A DNA stretch of 31,312 nucleotides from Deltaproteobacteria bacterium (GCA_016186945.1 JACPKR010000040.1:1-31312); one strand, 5' to 3'; shown: positions 15,143 through 23,044, numbered from the stretch's first letter. Notes: generated by a model from the sequence alone, not told the origin. A program made the numbers and translations.

Positions 15143-16257
15143 GGGCCCCCTTCTTTGTTTCCAGCTTTACTTTGAAACTGAAAAATGGCCCCAAATATGG
15201 TGAGACCGGGGCCAAAGGCAAGACTTACAATAGGAGTACCATTGGGGTATCCTGTGCTGAGCATTCTTTCCCAGACATGGGGTAGGGTCGCCGAGGACAT
15301 ATTGCCTCTCTCGAACAGAATCTGTCGGGACGCGATCGTCTGCCAATCTGCAAGTTTCAAAGACCTGGCTATGTTGTCTATGATCTTAGGCCCTCCTGGG
15401 TGAATGGCAAACAATGCGTTTCGCACCAAATCTTTCACCGAAAATCCGAATTTGATCGAAAGTTTGGCAAGAAATGAAGGCAGGACTCTCACGATTTTTG
15501 TTGGCACAGTCCGAGACAAGGTCATGCGCAGGCCCCAAGCTTCCTGCTCCCATCTCATGTCTTGCAAACTGTCAGGTAAAAGCATTTCCTCAATGCCAAG
15601 AACTGAAAAACAAGGCCCCCTCGGCTCCTTTCTTTGTAGGGAATATTTGATGAACCCGTCAGCAAAGAGAGACTGGATGACAACTTGTTCGGGCGTGCTG
15701 TCGCGCGGATCCATGTGGAGGCTGCACAGCTCCGTATGAACGATATCTACGCGATAGGTCGCCCCTTGCACTTGCGTCAGCGCATGACCCATGCGGATAC
15801 TCGGCAAAGCTGCGTAACATCCCATATGGTAGGCGTGGGTTACGGCAGTATCAGCACCCAAGCTTCCCACGATCATTTGAGCAGCACTTGGCGCTACATA
15901 ACCCGTACACGTGACATGAATCAGATGCTCAGGCAGTCGTTCACGGCTTGTGTAAAAACTACGAAAGACTGCCTCAGACCTTTCCTTGAAAAGCTGCGAC
16001 TTAAATTTCTGATCGAAAATTTGATCCCTGTGAAAGGTTTCATATTCTTCTCCATTATGATGGGTCATATCGTTGCTGGACACGAAACGGCGTGAGATAC
16101 GGTCGGGTTTCACCGCGTAGTGGGACAGGCGTTTTTCTAAGATGGTTTTGCTTTTTTCTGGTTCATAAAGTGCGTGAATTTTGGCTAACCATTCTAAGCT
16201 CTCTTCCTGGGAAAGCGAGAAGTCGGGAATTAAGGATTCAAAACCGCAAAGGTACAT
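15139..16257 (-). CDS. Type III polyketide synthase (chalcone/stilbene synthase family)
   Basis: A 372-residue thiolase-fold synthase. The catalytic triad is readable: Cys147 in AYHMGCYAALPS, His286 in FAIHPGGPKI and Asn319 in ERGNMSSAT. Length is normal for the family. Type III synthases extend an acyl-CoA starter with malonyl-CoA and cyclise it to pyrones, resorcinols or phloroglucinols. Starter and product cannot be read from sequence. The gene is followed by an overlapping methyltransferase, similar in arrangement to bpsA-bpsB of Bacillus alkylpyrone synthesis, and sits downstream of a UbiA-type prenyltransferase. Palindromic element copy C separates it from the preceding gene by 164 bases, so it may have its own promoter. 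Confidence 0.88.
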   Translation of the reverse strand: MYLCGFESLIPDFSLSQEESLEWLAKIHALYEPEKSKTILEKRLSHYAVKPDRISRRFVSSNDMTHHNGEEYETFHRDQIFDQKFKSQLFKERSEAVFRSFYTSRERLPEHLIHVTCTGYVAPSAAQMIVGSLGADTAVTHAYHMGCYAALPSIRMGHALTQVQGATYRVDIVHTELCSLHMDPRDSTPEQVVIQSLFADGFIKYSLQRKEPRGPCFSVLGIEEMLLPDSLQDMRWEQEAWGLRMTLSRTVPTKIVRVLPSFLAKLSIKFGFSVKDLVRNALFAIHPGGPKIIDNIARSLKLADWQTIASRQILFERGNMSSATLPHVWERMLSTGYPNGTPIVSLAFGPGLTIFGAIFQFQSKAGNKEGGP

Positions 16258-16282
16258 TTAAGATATCCTTTAAGGGGGTAAC

Positions 16283-16421
16283 CCGTAAGCCACTTGGGGC
16301 AAATAGGGAGAGGGGGGTTTGGGGGGGCGAGTGAAGCGTCGCCTCCCCCGGATTTCTTGGAGGAACCAGCTGCGCAGTTTCCTCCAAACCACCTCCTTGC
16401 CCCAAGTGGCTTACGCATTAC
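16283..16421. repeat. Dispersed palindromic element, copy C
   Basis: Nearly identical to copy B over its whole length, with left CCGTAAGCCACTTGGGGC and right GCCCCAAGTGGCTTACGCAT followed by TAC. The right end touches the stop codon of the exported-protein gene. TTAAGGGG occurs just outside each end (about 16270-16278 and 16422-16429), although the left one is separated from the repeat by several bases; it could be a relic of a target duplication. The element lies inside the biosynthetic operon, between the second and third genes. Confidence 0.9.
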
Positions 16422-17135
16422 TTAAGGGGAATTTTGCCCCGTGACAGGATAGTCAAATTCGACGACAACCTCCAGATCCTTTTTCCCGTCGATCGCCACG
16501 ATACTCGGTCCCTGGTAGCGTAAAAGCCTACGCATCGCTGTTGACTCGAAGGTGAAACGAAGTTTGGGGGCGAAGGGCCTTATGAAAAAGCTACTCGCTT
16601 CCATCAAAAACGTAATCACCCCGTCAGAGCTGTTTTCTTTTCTTACACGGAAGCCAACTGTGTCCATGCGATAGGGGACATAGAGGTCGAAATACAGATA
16701 TTCCCCGCCCATCAGTTTGTCCCAAGCGCTGACGATCATTTCCGGGATGTACTTTCCAGAAACCATTTGCGGGGTCCACGCAAGGTCCTTGTTCCGCATG
16801 TTTTTGTCGTGGATCCCTTTATAAGAAATCTTGGCAAGCTGTCCCTTGACAACGACCTTAGCATATTCCCCGAACATTTGATCTTTGAACTCATAGTCGA
16901 CAAGTGTGTAAGTTTCGCGCTTGAACCGCACGTACTCTTCCTGCCCTACAAGATCGCCAATATAGTACGTGGTCTTTTTCACAAGATCTTGTCCGTTTTC
17001 CTCAAGCACTTCTGTGCCGTGGGCCAAAACTTTGCGAGTCTCTGGTTCGTAGATGATGAAGGGGGCTTCCCAAGTAGCGGCGTTCATTTTAGCTCCGTAG
17101 AGTATGACGAAGAATAGAAGGCTTTGCATCTTCAT
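16422..17135 (-). CDS. Exported protein of unknown function in the PKS/UbiA operon
   Basis: Starting at ATG 17135 gives 237 residues with a clear signal peptide (KMQSLLFFVILYGAKMNA). A longer frame from 17186 would overlap the UbiA end by about 47 bases and bury the signal, so it is not preferred. The mature protein is beta-rich, with repeated hydrophobic/charged strands such as KTTYYIGDLVGQEEYVRFKR and SGKYIPEMIVSAWDKLMGGE, and a late DLEVVVEFDYPV. This recalls lipid-binding beta-barrel or lipocalin-like periplasmic proteins, but no family is named with confidence. The start is four bases after the UbiA stop, so the two are coupled. A role in carrying or modifying the operon's lipid product is inference. 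Confidence 0.65.
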   Translation of the reverse strand: MKMQSLLFFVILYGAKMNAATWEAPFIIYEPETRKVLAHGTEVLEENGQDLVKKTTYYIGDLVGQEEYVRFKRETYTLVDYEFKDQMFGEYAKVVVKGQLAKISYKGIHDKNMRNKDLAWTPQMVSGKYIPEMIVSAWDKLMGGEYLYFDLYVPYRMDTVGFRVRKENSSDGVITFLMEASSFFIRPFAPKLRFTFESTAMRRLLRYQGPSIVAIDGKKDLEVVVEFDYPVTGQNSP

Positions 17136-17139
17136 GGTG

Positions 17140-17973
17140 TCATCCAAACATGAGGAGAAATCCGAGACATGCCAGGGAACAAACAAGGACTAGCATCATA
17201 GCGATGTCATGATTTCTCTCTGAGTTCCACGTCTCTATCTTTTTCTTCCATAGGGCAACGACCGGAGCAAAAGCCAAGGCAGGAATTAGGGCGACAAGAC
17301 CCCGAAACCAGCTTGACAAAAAGAGCGCTCCTCCGAGTGCGACCAAACACCAAGTCACGTAAAGCGTCTTCCTCGGGCCGAGTATGGTCCCCAAGGTGCG
17401 GTCACCTCGGCTTCTGTCTTCCTCGATTTGAAAGATCTGGGTCACGAAATAGAATCCCACAGCGAGAAGCATGGAACCAAGGAGGCAGAGGAAAAACTCC
17501 CCACGCAGTGTCCGCCCACCTGCTACGAAAAATCCGAGAAATAAGGCGAGTCCTCCTTGCCCGATCGCAACCGTAATGAGAGATCCCCAAAGCCGCTTCT
17601 TCAATCGTATGAGAGGATGTGAATACGCAACGCCTAACAAAAACATGCTCGTACTGACGGCCCCAGCAGGAACGTCGCGAGCGAAGAAATAAAAGACAGC
17701 TATCAATTGCAGGATCACGCTGGCAGGCAGCATCCAGGGTTCCATCGCGAGTGGCTTTTTCATAAAGGCGATAGGCCCTTCGTCCTTATCGTAGTAACTA
17801 TTAAAGGCTGTGCATCCACCGTAGAGAGCAGCATGGGCGAGGAGGAAATCCACCAGAAGAGCCGGCGTCCAGGAACGACCCGCAAAGCTTGCGCCCGCGA
17901 TGAAAAAAGGGGCCAGGGTAAATTGCATCGGGAGACGAAGGTGTAGGAAAAAGGTGGTCAGGGCTTTGAACAT
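17140..17973 (-). CDS. UbiA-family membrane prenyltransferase
   Basis: A 277-residue integral membrane protein from ATG 17973, with about eight to nine membrane helices. The two Asp-rich motifs of the UbiA family are present: NSYYDKDEGP (Asn58, Asp62) and QIEEDRSRGDRTLG (Asp186, Asp191). They bind a prenyl diphosphate through magnesium. Members attach isoprenoid chains to aromatic or related acceptors, as in ubiquinone, menaquinone, heme O or chlorophyll synthesis. An upstream in-frame TTG at 18030 would add about 19 residues of translated palindromic repeat (including PRDDIG twice), which is unlikely to be real. With the downstream polyketide synthase and methyltransferase, it suggests prenylation of an aromatic polyketide or of a quinone. 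Confidence 0.85.
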   Translation of the reverse strand: MFKALTTFFLHLRLPMQFTLAPFFIAGASFAGRSWTPALLVDFLLAHAALYGGCTAFNSYYDKDEGPIAFMKKPLAMEPWMLPASVILQLIAVFYFFARDVPAGAVSTSMFLLGVAYSHPLIRLKKRLWGSLITVAIGQGGLALFLGFFVAGGRTLRGEFFLCLLGSMLLAVGFYFVTQIFQIEEDRSRGDRTLGTILGPRKTLYVTWCLVALGGALFLSSWFRGLVALIPALAFAPVVALWKKKIETWNSERNHDIAMMLVLVCSLACLGFLLMFG

Positions 17974-18215
17974 TCCTATGTCATCCCGCGGCTTGCCTAT
18001 GTCATCCCGCGGCTGGACCGCGGGATCCAACGTTTGAACATTTCTATGTCATCCCGCGGCTGGACCGCGGGATCCAACGTTTGAACATTTCTATGTCATC
18101 CCGCGGCTGGACCGCGGGATCCAACGTTTGAACATTTCTATGTCATCCCGCGGCTGGACCGCGGGATGACAGGCTCGTAATGCGTATGGATCCCGCGGTC
18201 AAGCCGCGGGATGAC
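17974..18215. repeat. Tandem array of a 47-bp unit built on a GTCATCCCGCGG palindrome
   Basis: The motif TATGTCATCCCGCGGCTGG begins at 17998, 18045, 18092 and 18139, exactly 47 bases apart. The inner palindrome CCCGCGGCTGGACCGCGGG is followed by ATCCAACGTTTGAACATTTC in each unit. A shorter copy starts near 17978, and an inverted copy (GGATCCCGCGGTCAAGCCGC, then GGGATGACAGG) lies at 18188-18215. Palindromes of this GTCATCCCGCGG type are common dispersed repeats in several proteobacteria. Together with copy D they fill the 321-base gap between the miaB stop and the UbiA start. No promoter is obvious in it. Confidence 0.9.
17997..18135 (-). promoter_or_regulatory. Three tandem 14-codon mini-ORFs in the UbiA leader
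   Basis: On the minus strand each 47-bp unit reads as ATG, the peptide MFKRWIPRSSRGMT, then TAG, with the next ATG two bases after the stop. The mini-ORFs occupy 18091-18135, 18044-18088 and 17997-18041. Their first codons (ATGTTCAAA) copy the start of the UbiA gene (ATGTTCAAAG), so the array seems to have grown by duplication of the gene start plus the palindrome. The stop-restart spacing (TAGAAATG) would permit re-initiation. No good Shine-Dalgarno is seen for each, so translation is uncertain. Confidence 0.4.
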
Positions 18216-18221
18216 AGGCTC

Positions 18222-18298
18222 GTAATGCGTAAGCCACTTGGGGCAAGGAGGTGGTTTTGGAGGAACCAGCTCCTTGCCCCAAGTGGCTTACGCATTAC
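18222..18298. repeat. Short palindromic element, copy D (deleted core)
   Basis: A 77-base derivative with perfect terminal repeats, GTAATGCGTAAGCCACTTGG and its complement ending GGCTTACGCATTAC, around a shortened centre GCAAGGAGGTGGTTTTGGAG. The G-rich block and much of the internal hairpin are missing. Its right terminal repeat supplies the TAA stop of miaB. The whole element can fold into one long hairpin and could act as a transcription stop or an RNA-stabilising structure. Confidence 0.9.
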
Positions 18299-19701
18299 AC
18301 AGCCTCACAAACTAATGTTCCTTCGAGAGCTGTTTTGTTTGCATCTAGGATATGGACATCCACTTCCTTACCGATCATATCACGCCCAGACTTTATCCGC
18401 ACAGGGCGGAAATGCTCGGTCTTTCCGTAGTAGACTTGCGGATCTTTTTGACTGGCGTAGTGAAAAAGCACCCTTCTGGTTTGTCCGATCTCAGCTTCAT
18501 TTTGCTTGATCGTGATTCTATCTTGCAGTGCATTCAAAGCTGCCAGGCGTTTGACCATGTTTGTTTCATCGACCTGGTCACGAAAGCGAGCTGCTGCTGT
18601 TCCCTTGCGGGGCGAATATTTAAAAGAATATATAAAGGTGAATTGTGCCTTTTCTACAAGTTCGTACGTTTTTTGAAAATCATCGTCTGTTTCTCCAGGA
18701 AATCCTACGATCAAGTCTGTCGAAACAGCCATATCAGGGACTGCGTTTTTTAACCATGCCAGGCGTTCCCAATATTCTGCAACGGTGACTTTCCTCTTCA
18801 TTACGGTCAGGATGCGGTCGCTTCCGCTTTGGACTGGAAGATGGATGTACTTGCCCAACTTGGGAATTTCCTTGAAGAGATCGGCCAGCGGTTTTGTAAA
18901 ATCGTGAGGGTTAGAGCTTGTAAAGCGTAGGCGCCTGAGTTCGGGAATCTCCGCAACTTCACGCAGCAAGTCGACAAAGGGACCCTCTGACGGTGCCAAG
19001 GCGCCTGTCTCTACGAGGTCTAGTCCGTAGCTGTTTACGTTTTGCCCGAGGAGTGTGATCTCTCGTGCCCCGCTTGCGACGTAGGCGTTTACCTGTTCCT
19101 TAATGGTATCAGCGGGAGAGGAGATTTCCCTTCCCCTCGTGAAGGGGACCACGCAGAACGTGCAGAAGTTGTTGCAACCCTGCTGGATATTCACGTAGCG
19201 GGAAACTTCGTTCTTTCCTTCTAGGGGGAGGGGAATGACGAAGTCGATGGCCTTAGCCTCAGCAGTTTTCATAAAGCCCGTGGCGATTTGTTTTCCTCTG
19301 TTTCTTCTAAAATCAGCGACCAGGCTGGGAAGTTCCTGAATTTTTCCTGGTCCCAGGAGGATGTCGATCACGGGGGCTTCTTCCATCAGCTTTCTGCCCT
19401 CTGCCTGCGCCACGCAACCAGCGACGGCAATCATGAGGCCAGGGTTCTTATCTTTGAGTTGCCGAAGAATGCCTAGACGGCTCATCACCTTGTGCTTCGC
19501 TTTTTCTCGAATATGGCAGGTGTTGAGAATGATGAGGTCAGCTTCCTGTTCACTTTCCGCAAGTTGGAAGTCTTGCAGTTTCATCAGTGCTAACATGCGT
19601 TCGCTGTCGGCAACGTTCATCTGACAACCCCACGTTTCTATGTGGACTCGTGCGGGGGGTCGGGATGGGTTTACGGATTTTTGAGGCTCCATGCTGATCA
19701 T
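18295..19701 (-). CDS. miaB: MiaB, tRNA-2-methylthio-N6-dimethylallyladenosine synthase
   Basis: A 468-residue methylthiotransferase. The N-terminal UPF0004 domain carries cluster Cys26 (WGCQMN), Cys62 (LNTCHIREKA) and Cys96 (AVAGCVAQ). The radical SAM motif CNNFCTFC is at 176-183, and a TRAM domain forms the C-terminus (VHILDANKTALEGTLV). MiaB adds a methylthio group to i6A37 of tRNAs reading UNN codons. NTCHIREKA and the TRAM end distinguish it from RimO and MtaB. The ATG at 19701 overlaps the ffh stop as ATGA; an internal ATG at 19692 is also possible. The stop codon lies within palindromic element copy D. Confidence 0.95.
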   Translation of the reverse strand: MISMEPQKSVNPSRPPARVHIETWGCQMNVADSERMLALMKLQDFQLAESEQEADLIILNTCHIREKAKHKVMSRLGILRQLKDKNPGLMIAVAGCVAQAEGRKLMEEAPVIDILLGPGKIQELPSLVADFRRNRGKQIATGFMKTAEAKAIDFVIPLPLEGKNEVSRYVNIQQGCNNFCTFCVVPFTRGREISSPADTIKEQVNAYVASGAREITLLGQNVNSYGLDLVETGALAPSEGPFVDLLREVAEIPELRRLRFTSSNPHDFTKPLADLFKEIPKLGKYIHLPVQSGSDRILTVMKRKVTVAEYWERLAWLKNAVPDMAVSTDLIVGFPGETDDDFQKTYELVEKAQFTFIYSFKYSPRKGTAAARFRDQVDETNMVKRLAALNALQDRITIKQNEAEIGQTRRVLFHYASQKDPQVYYGKTEHFRPVRIKSGRDMIGKEVDVHILDANKTALEGTLVCEAV

Positions 19702-21218
19702 TTCTTACGGTTCTTTTTCCTGCTGTTTTTCGCTGCTCGTCTCGCCTTCTTCACTTTATCTCTATCCACACGTTTCGTGAGCATGCTTTGACCCGAGATG
19801 CCGAAATTGTCAGCGAGGGAAGGAAGCCCCTGACCAGCCATTTTTTTGAGTTGTCTCATTTGCGACAAGGCGTTCATGCCTGGGATTCTCCCCATCAGGC
19901 CACCCATGTTTTTGCCGAGGCTGCCCATCAGTTTGCGCATGCCTTTGAATTTCTGCACCAGGTCAGAGACTTCCTTAAGACTTCGTCCGCTTCCCATGGC
20001 AATACGCCTCGCTCGACTGGGATTCACCAAATCGGGGATGAGTCGCTCCTTTTTTGTCATTGAGTCGATCATAGACTTGACTTTGACAAGTTCACCATCG
20101 TCGACTTTTGCATCCTTGGGGATGAGGTTTTGCATGGGAAGTTTGGCGACGACCTCTTTAAGGGACCCCATTTTTTGGATCGTAGCGATCTGTTCGTAAA
20201 AGTCGTTGAAGTTGAAGCGTCCCTGCAACATGCGCAAGGCGTCCGCGTCTTTGTCCCCTTCCGACACACGCTCGAAGTCGTCCATCAGTCCGACGACGTC
20301 GCCCATCCCCAAGATTCTGCTTGCCAAGCCGTCGGGTCGGAAGACTTCCAAACGCTCCAAACTTTCCCCTACGCCAAGGAACTTGATAGGTTTCCCGGTA
20401 ACTTCCCTGATGCTAAGTGCTGCACCACCCCTAGCGTCACCGTCGAGTTTGGTCATGATAAAACCGGACAGGTCAAGGAGTTCGTTGAACGACTTTGCCG
20501 TCGTCACCGCGTCTTGTCCCATCATAGCGTCACAAACGAGAAGAATGTGGTCGGGGCTTGTTGCTGATTTGATGGCAAGCAATTCTTGCATGAGATCATG
20601 GTCGATGCTCAGTCGTCCGGCAGTGTCAAAGATGATGACGTCACAGCCGAGTTCTGCTGCCTTAGTTTCTGCCTTCTGGCAAATTTCTGGAGGAGCAAGA
20701 CCTTCGATATGAAACACGGGCATGGAAAGTTTCTGCCCCAGAACTTTCAGCTGATGCACAGCTGCGGGTCTGTAGATATCCGCAGCGACGAGAAGGGGTT
20801 TTCGGTGCTTACGCTCGCCCAAGTACTTTGCCAACTTTGCACAGGTGGTGGTCTTTCCTGTTCCTTGCAAACCGACGAGCATCACCTTTGCCAGACGCTG
20901 GGAGGGAAGTTTGAACCCACTTTCTCCCATGCCCATCAGGTTCTCCAGCTCGTCTTTACAAATGCTGACGAAGTGGTCACCCGGGTTGACGGTGCGACGA
21001 TTGGCTCCGCTCCCGGCTTTTAGAGAGACGGTGTCGCCGAGGGCTTTGTCTTTCACGTTCTTGATAAAGTTCTTAGCTACGGAGTACTCAACATCGGCTT
21101 CGAGAAGGCTTTGCCGAACGTCCGTCATAGCTTCGGCGAGGTTGTCCTCGCTCAGGGTTGCCTTGCCTCGCAACTTCTCAGAAGCTTTTTTAAAACCGCT
21201 ACTTAGGATGTCGAGCAT
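19698..21218 (-). CDS. ffh: Signal recognition particle GTPase Ffh (SRP54)
   Basis: A 506-residue protein with N, G and M domains. The G-domain has G1 GLQGTGKTT (116-124), DIYRPAAVHQLK, DTAGR (G3) and TKLDGDARGGAALS (G4 and the SRP-specific insertion end). The Met-rich M domain (about 330-470) includes MGSLKEVVAKLP, SGRSLKEVSDLVQKFKGMRK and a Gly/Met stretch, and binds 4.5S RNA and signal peptides. A Lys/Arg-rich tail ends the protein. It delivers inner-membrane proteins co-translationally to FtsY. It is the first gene of an ffh-miaB pair; a palindromic element remnant (copy E) lies about 60 bases upstream of its start. Confidence 0.96.
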   Translation of the reverse strand: MLDILSSGFKKASEKLRGKATLSEDNLAEAMTDVRQSLLEADVEYSVAKNFIKNVKDKALGDTVSLKAGSGANRRTVNPGDHFVSICKDELENLMGMGESGFKLPSQRLAKVMLVGLQGTGKTTTCAKLAKYLGERKHRKPLLVAADIYRPAAVHQLKVLGQKLSMPVFHIEGLAPPEICQKAETKAAELGCDVIIFDTAGRLSIDHDLMQELLAIKSATSPDHILLVCDAMMGQDAVTTAKSFNELLDLSGFIMTKLDGDARGGAALSIREVTGKPIKFLGVGESLERLEVFRPDGLASRILGMGDVVGLMDDFERVSEGDKDADALRMLQGRFNFNDFYEQIATIQKMGSLKEVVAKLPMQNLIPKDAKVDDGELVKVKSMIDSMTKKERLIPDLVNPSRARRIAMGSGRSLKEVSDLVQKFKGMRKLMGSLGKNMGGLMGRIPGMNALSQMRQLKKMAGQGLPSLADNFGISGQSMLTKRVDRDKVKKARRAAKNSRKKNRKK

Positions 21219-21276
21219 CGTATCGTCTCCTTGGGGAGTTTTTCTGTAAATTCATCTAGCGCGTATACACCGAAGA

Positions 21277-21337
21277 GCCGCTTGTGGCAAGGAGGTGGTT
21301 TGGAGGAAACTGCGCAGCTGGTTCCTCCAAGAAATCC
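21277..21337. repeat. Palindromic element fragment, copy E
   Basis: GCCGCTTGTGGCAAGGAGGT leads to GGTTTGGAGGAAACTGCGCA and GCTGGTTCCTCCAAGAAATC. This is the outer end and internal hairpin of the family, in the opposite sense to copies A-C and lacking the G-rich half. The terminal-repeat variant CGCTTGTGGC is shared only with copy F, so E and F form a subfamily. It stops three bases short of the stop codon of the lipoprotein gene at 21340. Confidence 0.85.
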
Positions 21338-21339
21338 CT

Positions 21340-22614
21340 TTATGGAGTGGGACTTTTGGCTATGGTTAGAAAACGTCGTTGTTTGGTCCAGGACAGGGCA
21401 CCTTTGTCGACAAGTTTAGAGTCCATCTCTGCGCTAATCTCATCCGGAACGCTGTAGATGGAATACTCATATTGTCCTTGGGGAAGGGTGAGGATTTTGG
21501 CTAGGCCGTTGGTCACAGTAAAACGTGTTTCCGCAGTGAGGTTTGCGAGAAAATAGCTAGCTAATTCCTCGTATGCTGTCTCCTCAGGTGCCTGACAGGG
21601 GGCTTCGTCATGGTGGCCGAGGATCCCCATAAGGCGCGCAATCTCGAAAATCAGTTCGTTAGCCTTCATGCCTGGAAACCAGCAGACATGCGACGCTGTT
21701 CCGTCGGCGGTCCCACTAAAGGTATGCTTAAGCTCGGTCAAGAGAAGTGACTTCGTTTCGGGGGAAGCTTCGAGGTGCACGGTCATGCGTGTACCTTCCA
21801 AGGCCGCCCTTGGCAAACGAACGGACAAGATGCCGTTCGCGGTCACCTCATCCCGTAGTTCCGCCAAAACGGTTAATTCCTCCACAGCTTTGCTGAGGGC
21901 GAGGAGGGCTAGAGAAAGCGACTGATCCTCATCCTCTGTTGTGCACACCTTTTTTCGCCAAGCTTCGACAGTAAAGATTAGGGGTAGTTCCTCGGGAAGG
22001 GACGACTGGACGACTGCACAAAAGGAGTCGAGGCGATTCTGCCAGTCTGGCTTGCGCAAGAGGCTAGCCAGATTTTCCGCAAGAGCTAGCCTTCTTGAAA
22101 AAAGATAGGCTGGTCGTTGGCTTTTTTTCAACATTGCTGATTTGAGAGCATGAATTTTCTTCGCACTTGCTAATGCCGGGTCTGCCTGCATGGTGCAGAA
22201 AAACTTATCGTCTTCAAAATAGATCCGACAGGCAGGTATACTTTTCCCTAGCAAATCCATCACAAGACTTACTGTGCTTTCCTCGCCCTTGCAAAATTGA
22301 TCAGTGGGGGGAAGGGGAACATTGAAAGAAACTGGCTTGGAGTCTGCAATTTCCAGTTCAACGCTTTGGGTTTCTCTATTCAAACGTGCGCGGATGGGAA
22401 CTTCAGAAAGGGGGGTTCTGAGCACACTTTGGTAAACCTGGCAGGCTTGAAACAAATTGCGGGCCTCGTTTAAGAGGGGGATTCCTGATCCCTCCCCTCG
22501 CGAGGAGGAATCGGGCCTCTCCTTCAAAAAACAAGAGGCGAGTAAACTCAGTAAACAAATTGTCGAGACGCTAATATACAGCGAATTCTTGTACAGCAAG
22601 TACGACTGTTTCAT
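21340..22614 (-). CDS. Large lipoprotein of unknown function
   Basis: A 424-residue protein with a signal peptide ending LLSLLASC (lipobox, Cys28). The mature region has a helical part from about 110 to 260 and many Cys (Cys58, FCKG, ACRIYF, FFCTM, SFCAVV, KVCTTE, SHVCWF, APCQAP), suggesting disulphides in the periplasm or at the surface. No named domain is recognised. The start overlaps the upstream exported gp19-like gene by 44 bases. There is no internal ATG before the signal peptide, although a TTG codon within the overlap could serve. The overlap suggests joint translation and a shared role. The stop is next to palindromic element copy E. Confidence 0.7.
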   Translation of the reverse strand: MKQSYLLYKNSLYISVSTICLLSLLASCFLKERPDSSSRGEGSGIPLLNEARNLFQACQVYQSVLRTPLSEVPIRARLNRETQSVELEIADSKPVSFNVPLPPTDQFCKGEESTVSLVMDLLGKSIPACRIYFEDDKFFCTMQADPALASAKKIHALKSAMLKKSQRPAYLFSRRLALAENLASLLRKPDWQNRLDSFCAVVQSSLPEELPLIFTVEAWRKKVCTTEDEDQSLSLALLALSKAVEELTVLAELRDEVTANGILSVRLPRAALEGTRMTVHLEASPETKSLLLTELKHTFSGTADGTASHVCWFPGMKANELIFEIARLMGILGHHDEAPCQAPEETAYEELASYFLANLTAETRFTVTNGLAKILTLPQGQYEYSIYSVPDEISAEMDSKLVDKGALSWTKQRRFLTIAKSPTP

Positions 22615-23044
22615 GAAACCCGCCTTGTGATGGGTCGGCTGTTTCTACCGTCCAGGAAAGAGGCTTGCAGTTCTTCAAATCATAGCGCGACACCTCATAA
22701 CCATCCGTGGTCTGCGTGACGATACTGATATGGTTAAGCTGGTCACGGGCCTGAGCATTCTTACGTGCCCAATGATAGAGGGAGGGTTCCGTTACAAAAT
22801 CCCTGCCCAAGCTTACGCGGGAAAAATCCTCGCCAGAATTCTGGGTAAATTGAAGGTCAGCGAATGTTTTGACTTTACTGAGCCTGCCGTAGTTGACGCC
22901 GTCTATATGAATAGACGTCTCTGTCTCTCTAATGCCAAGTCGAGCGGAAGCTCCTGGGGATAAGATGACAAAGAAAGACATTAAAACCAATGTACTAACA
23001 AAGGTTGTGGTGATGACTACTGATGTTCTAAATTTGGCAAACAC
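22571..23044 (-). CDS. Exported protein resembling the phage T4 gp19 tail-tube fold
   Basis: A 157-residue protein with a hydrophobic N-terminus (about residues 9-34, ending ASA). The rest follows the layout of T4 gp19-like tail-tube proteins: an early VNYGRLSKV strand, SRVSLGRDFVTEPSLYHWAR, then HISIVTQTTDGYEVSRYDLK and NCKPLSWTVE, and a final ETVVLAVQEF strand. In the family these correspond to a pos-xx-LxxW helix, a DGxEVxRWxLxNAxPxxW strand pair and a terminal VEELxLAxE strand. A membrane or signal segment in front of a tail-tube-like domain is unusual. No other phage or contractile-injection genes are nearby. The similarity is from motif reading and could be wrong. Confidence 0.5.
   Translation of the reverse strand: MFAKFRTSVVITTTFVSTLVLMSFFVILSPGASARLGIRETETSIHIDGVNYGRLSKVKTFADLQFTQNSGEDFSRVSLGRDFVTEPSLYHWARKNAQARDQLNHISIVTQTTDGYEVSRYDLKNCKPLSWTVETADPSQGGFHETVVLAVQEFAVY

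Noticed and set aside
16230-16418. Small minus-strand ORF encoding MRKPLGARRWFGGN...
   Set aside because: It is the translated palindromic element copy C; the same peptide occurs in every full copy, there is no ribosome-binding site, and it runs into the start of the PKS gene.
17140-18030. UbiA start at an upstream TTG
   Set aside because: The additional residues (PRDDIG repeated) are translated palindrome, the codon is a poor start, and the family N-terminus aligns with ATG 17973.
17974-18215. CRISPR array suggested by regularly spaced 47-bp palindromic repeats
   Set aside because: The units are identical end to end with no unique spacers, and no cas genes are nearby; it is a tandem duplication.
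20130-20712. Long antisense ORFs opposite ffh
   Set aside because: Shadow frames of a GC-balanced conserved gene, with no start signal or recognisable motif; ffh coding is unambiguous.
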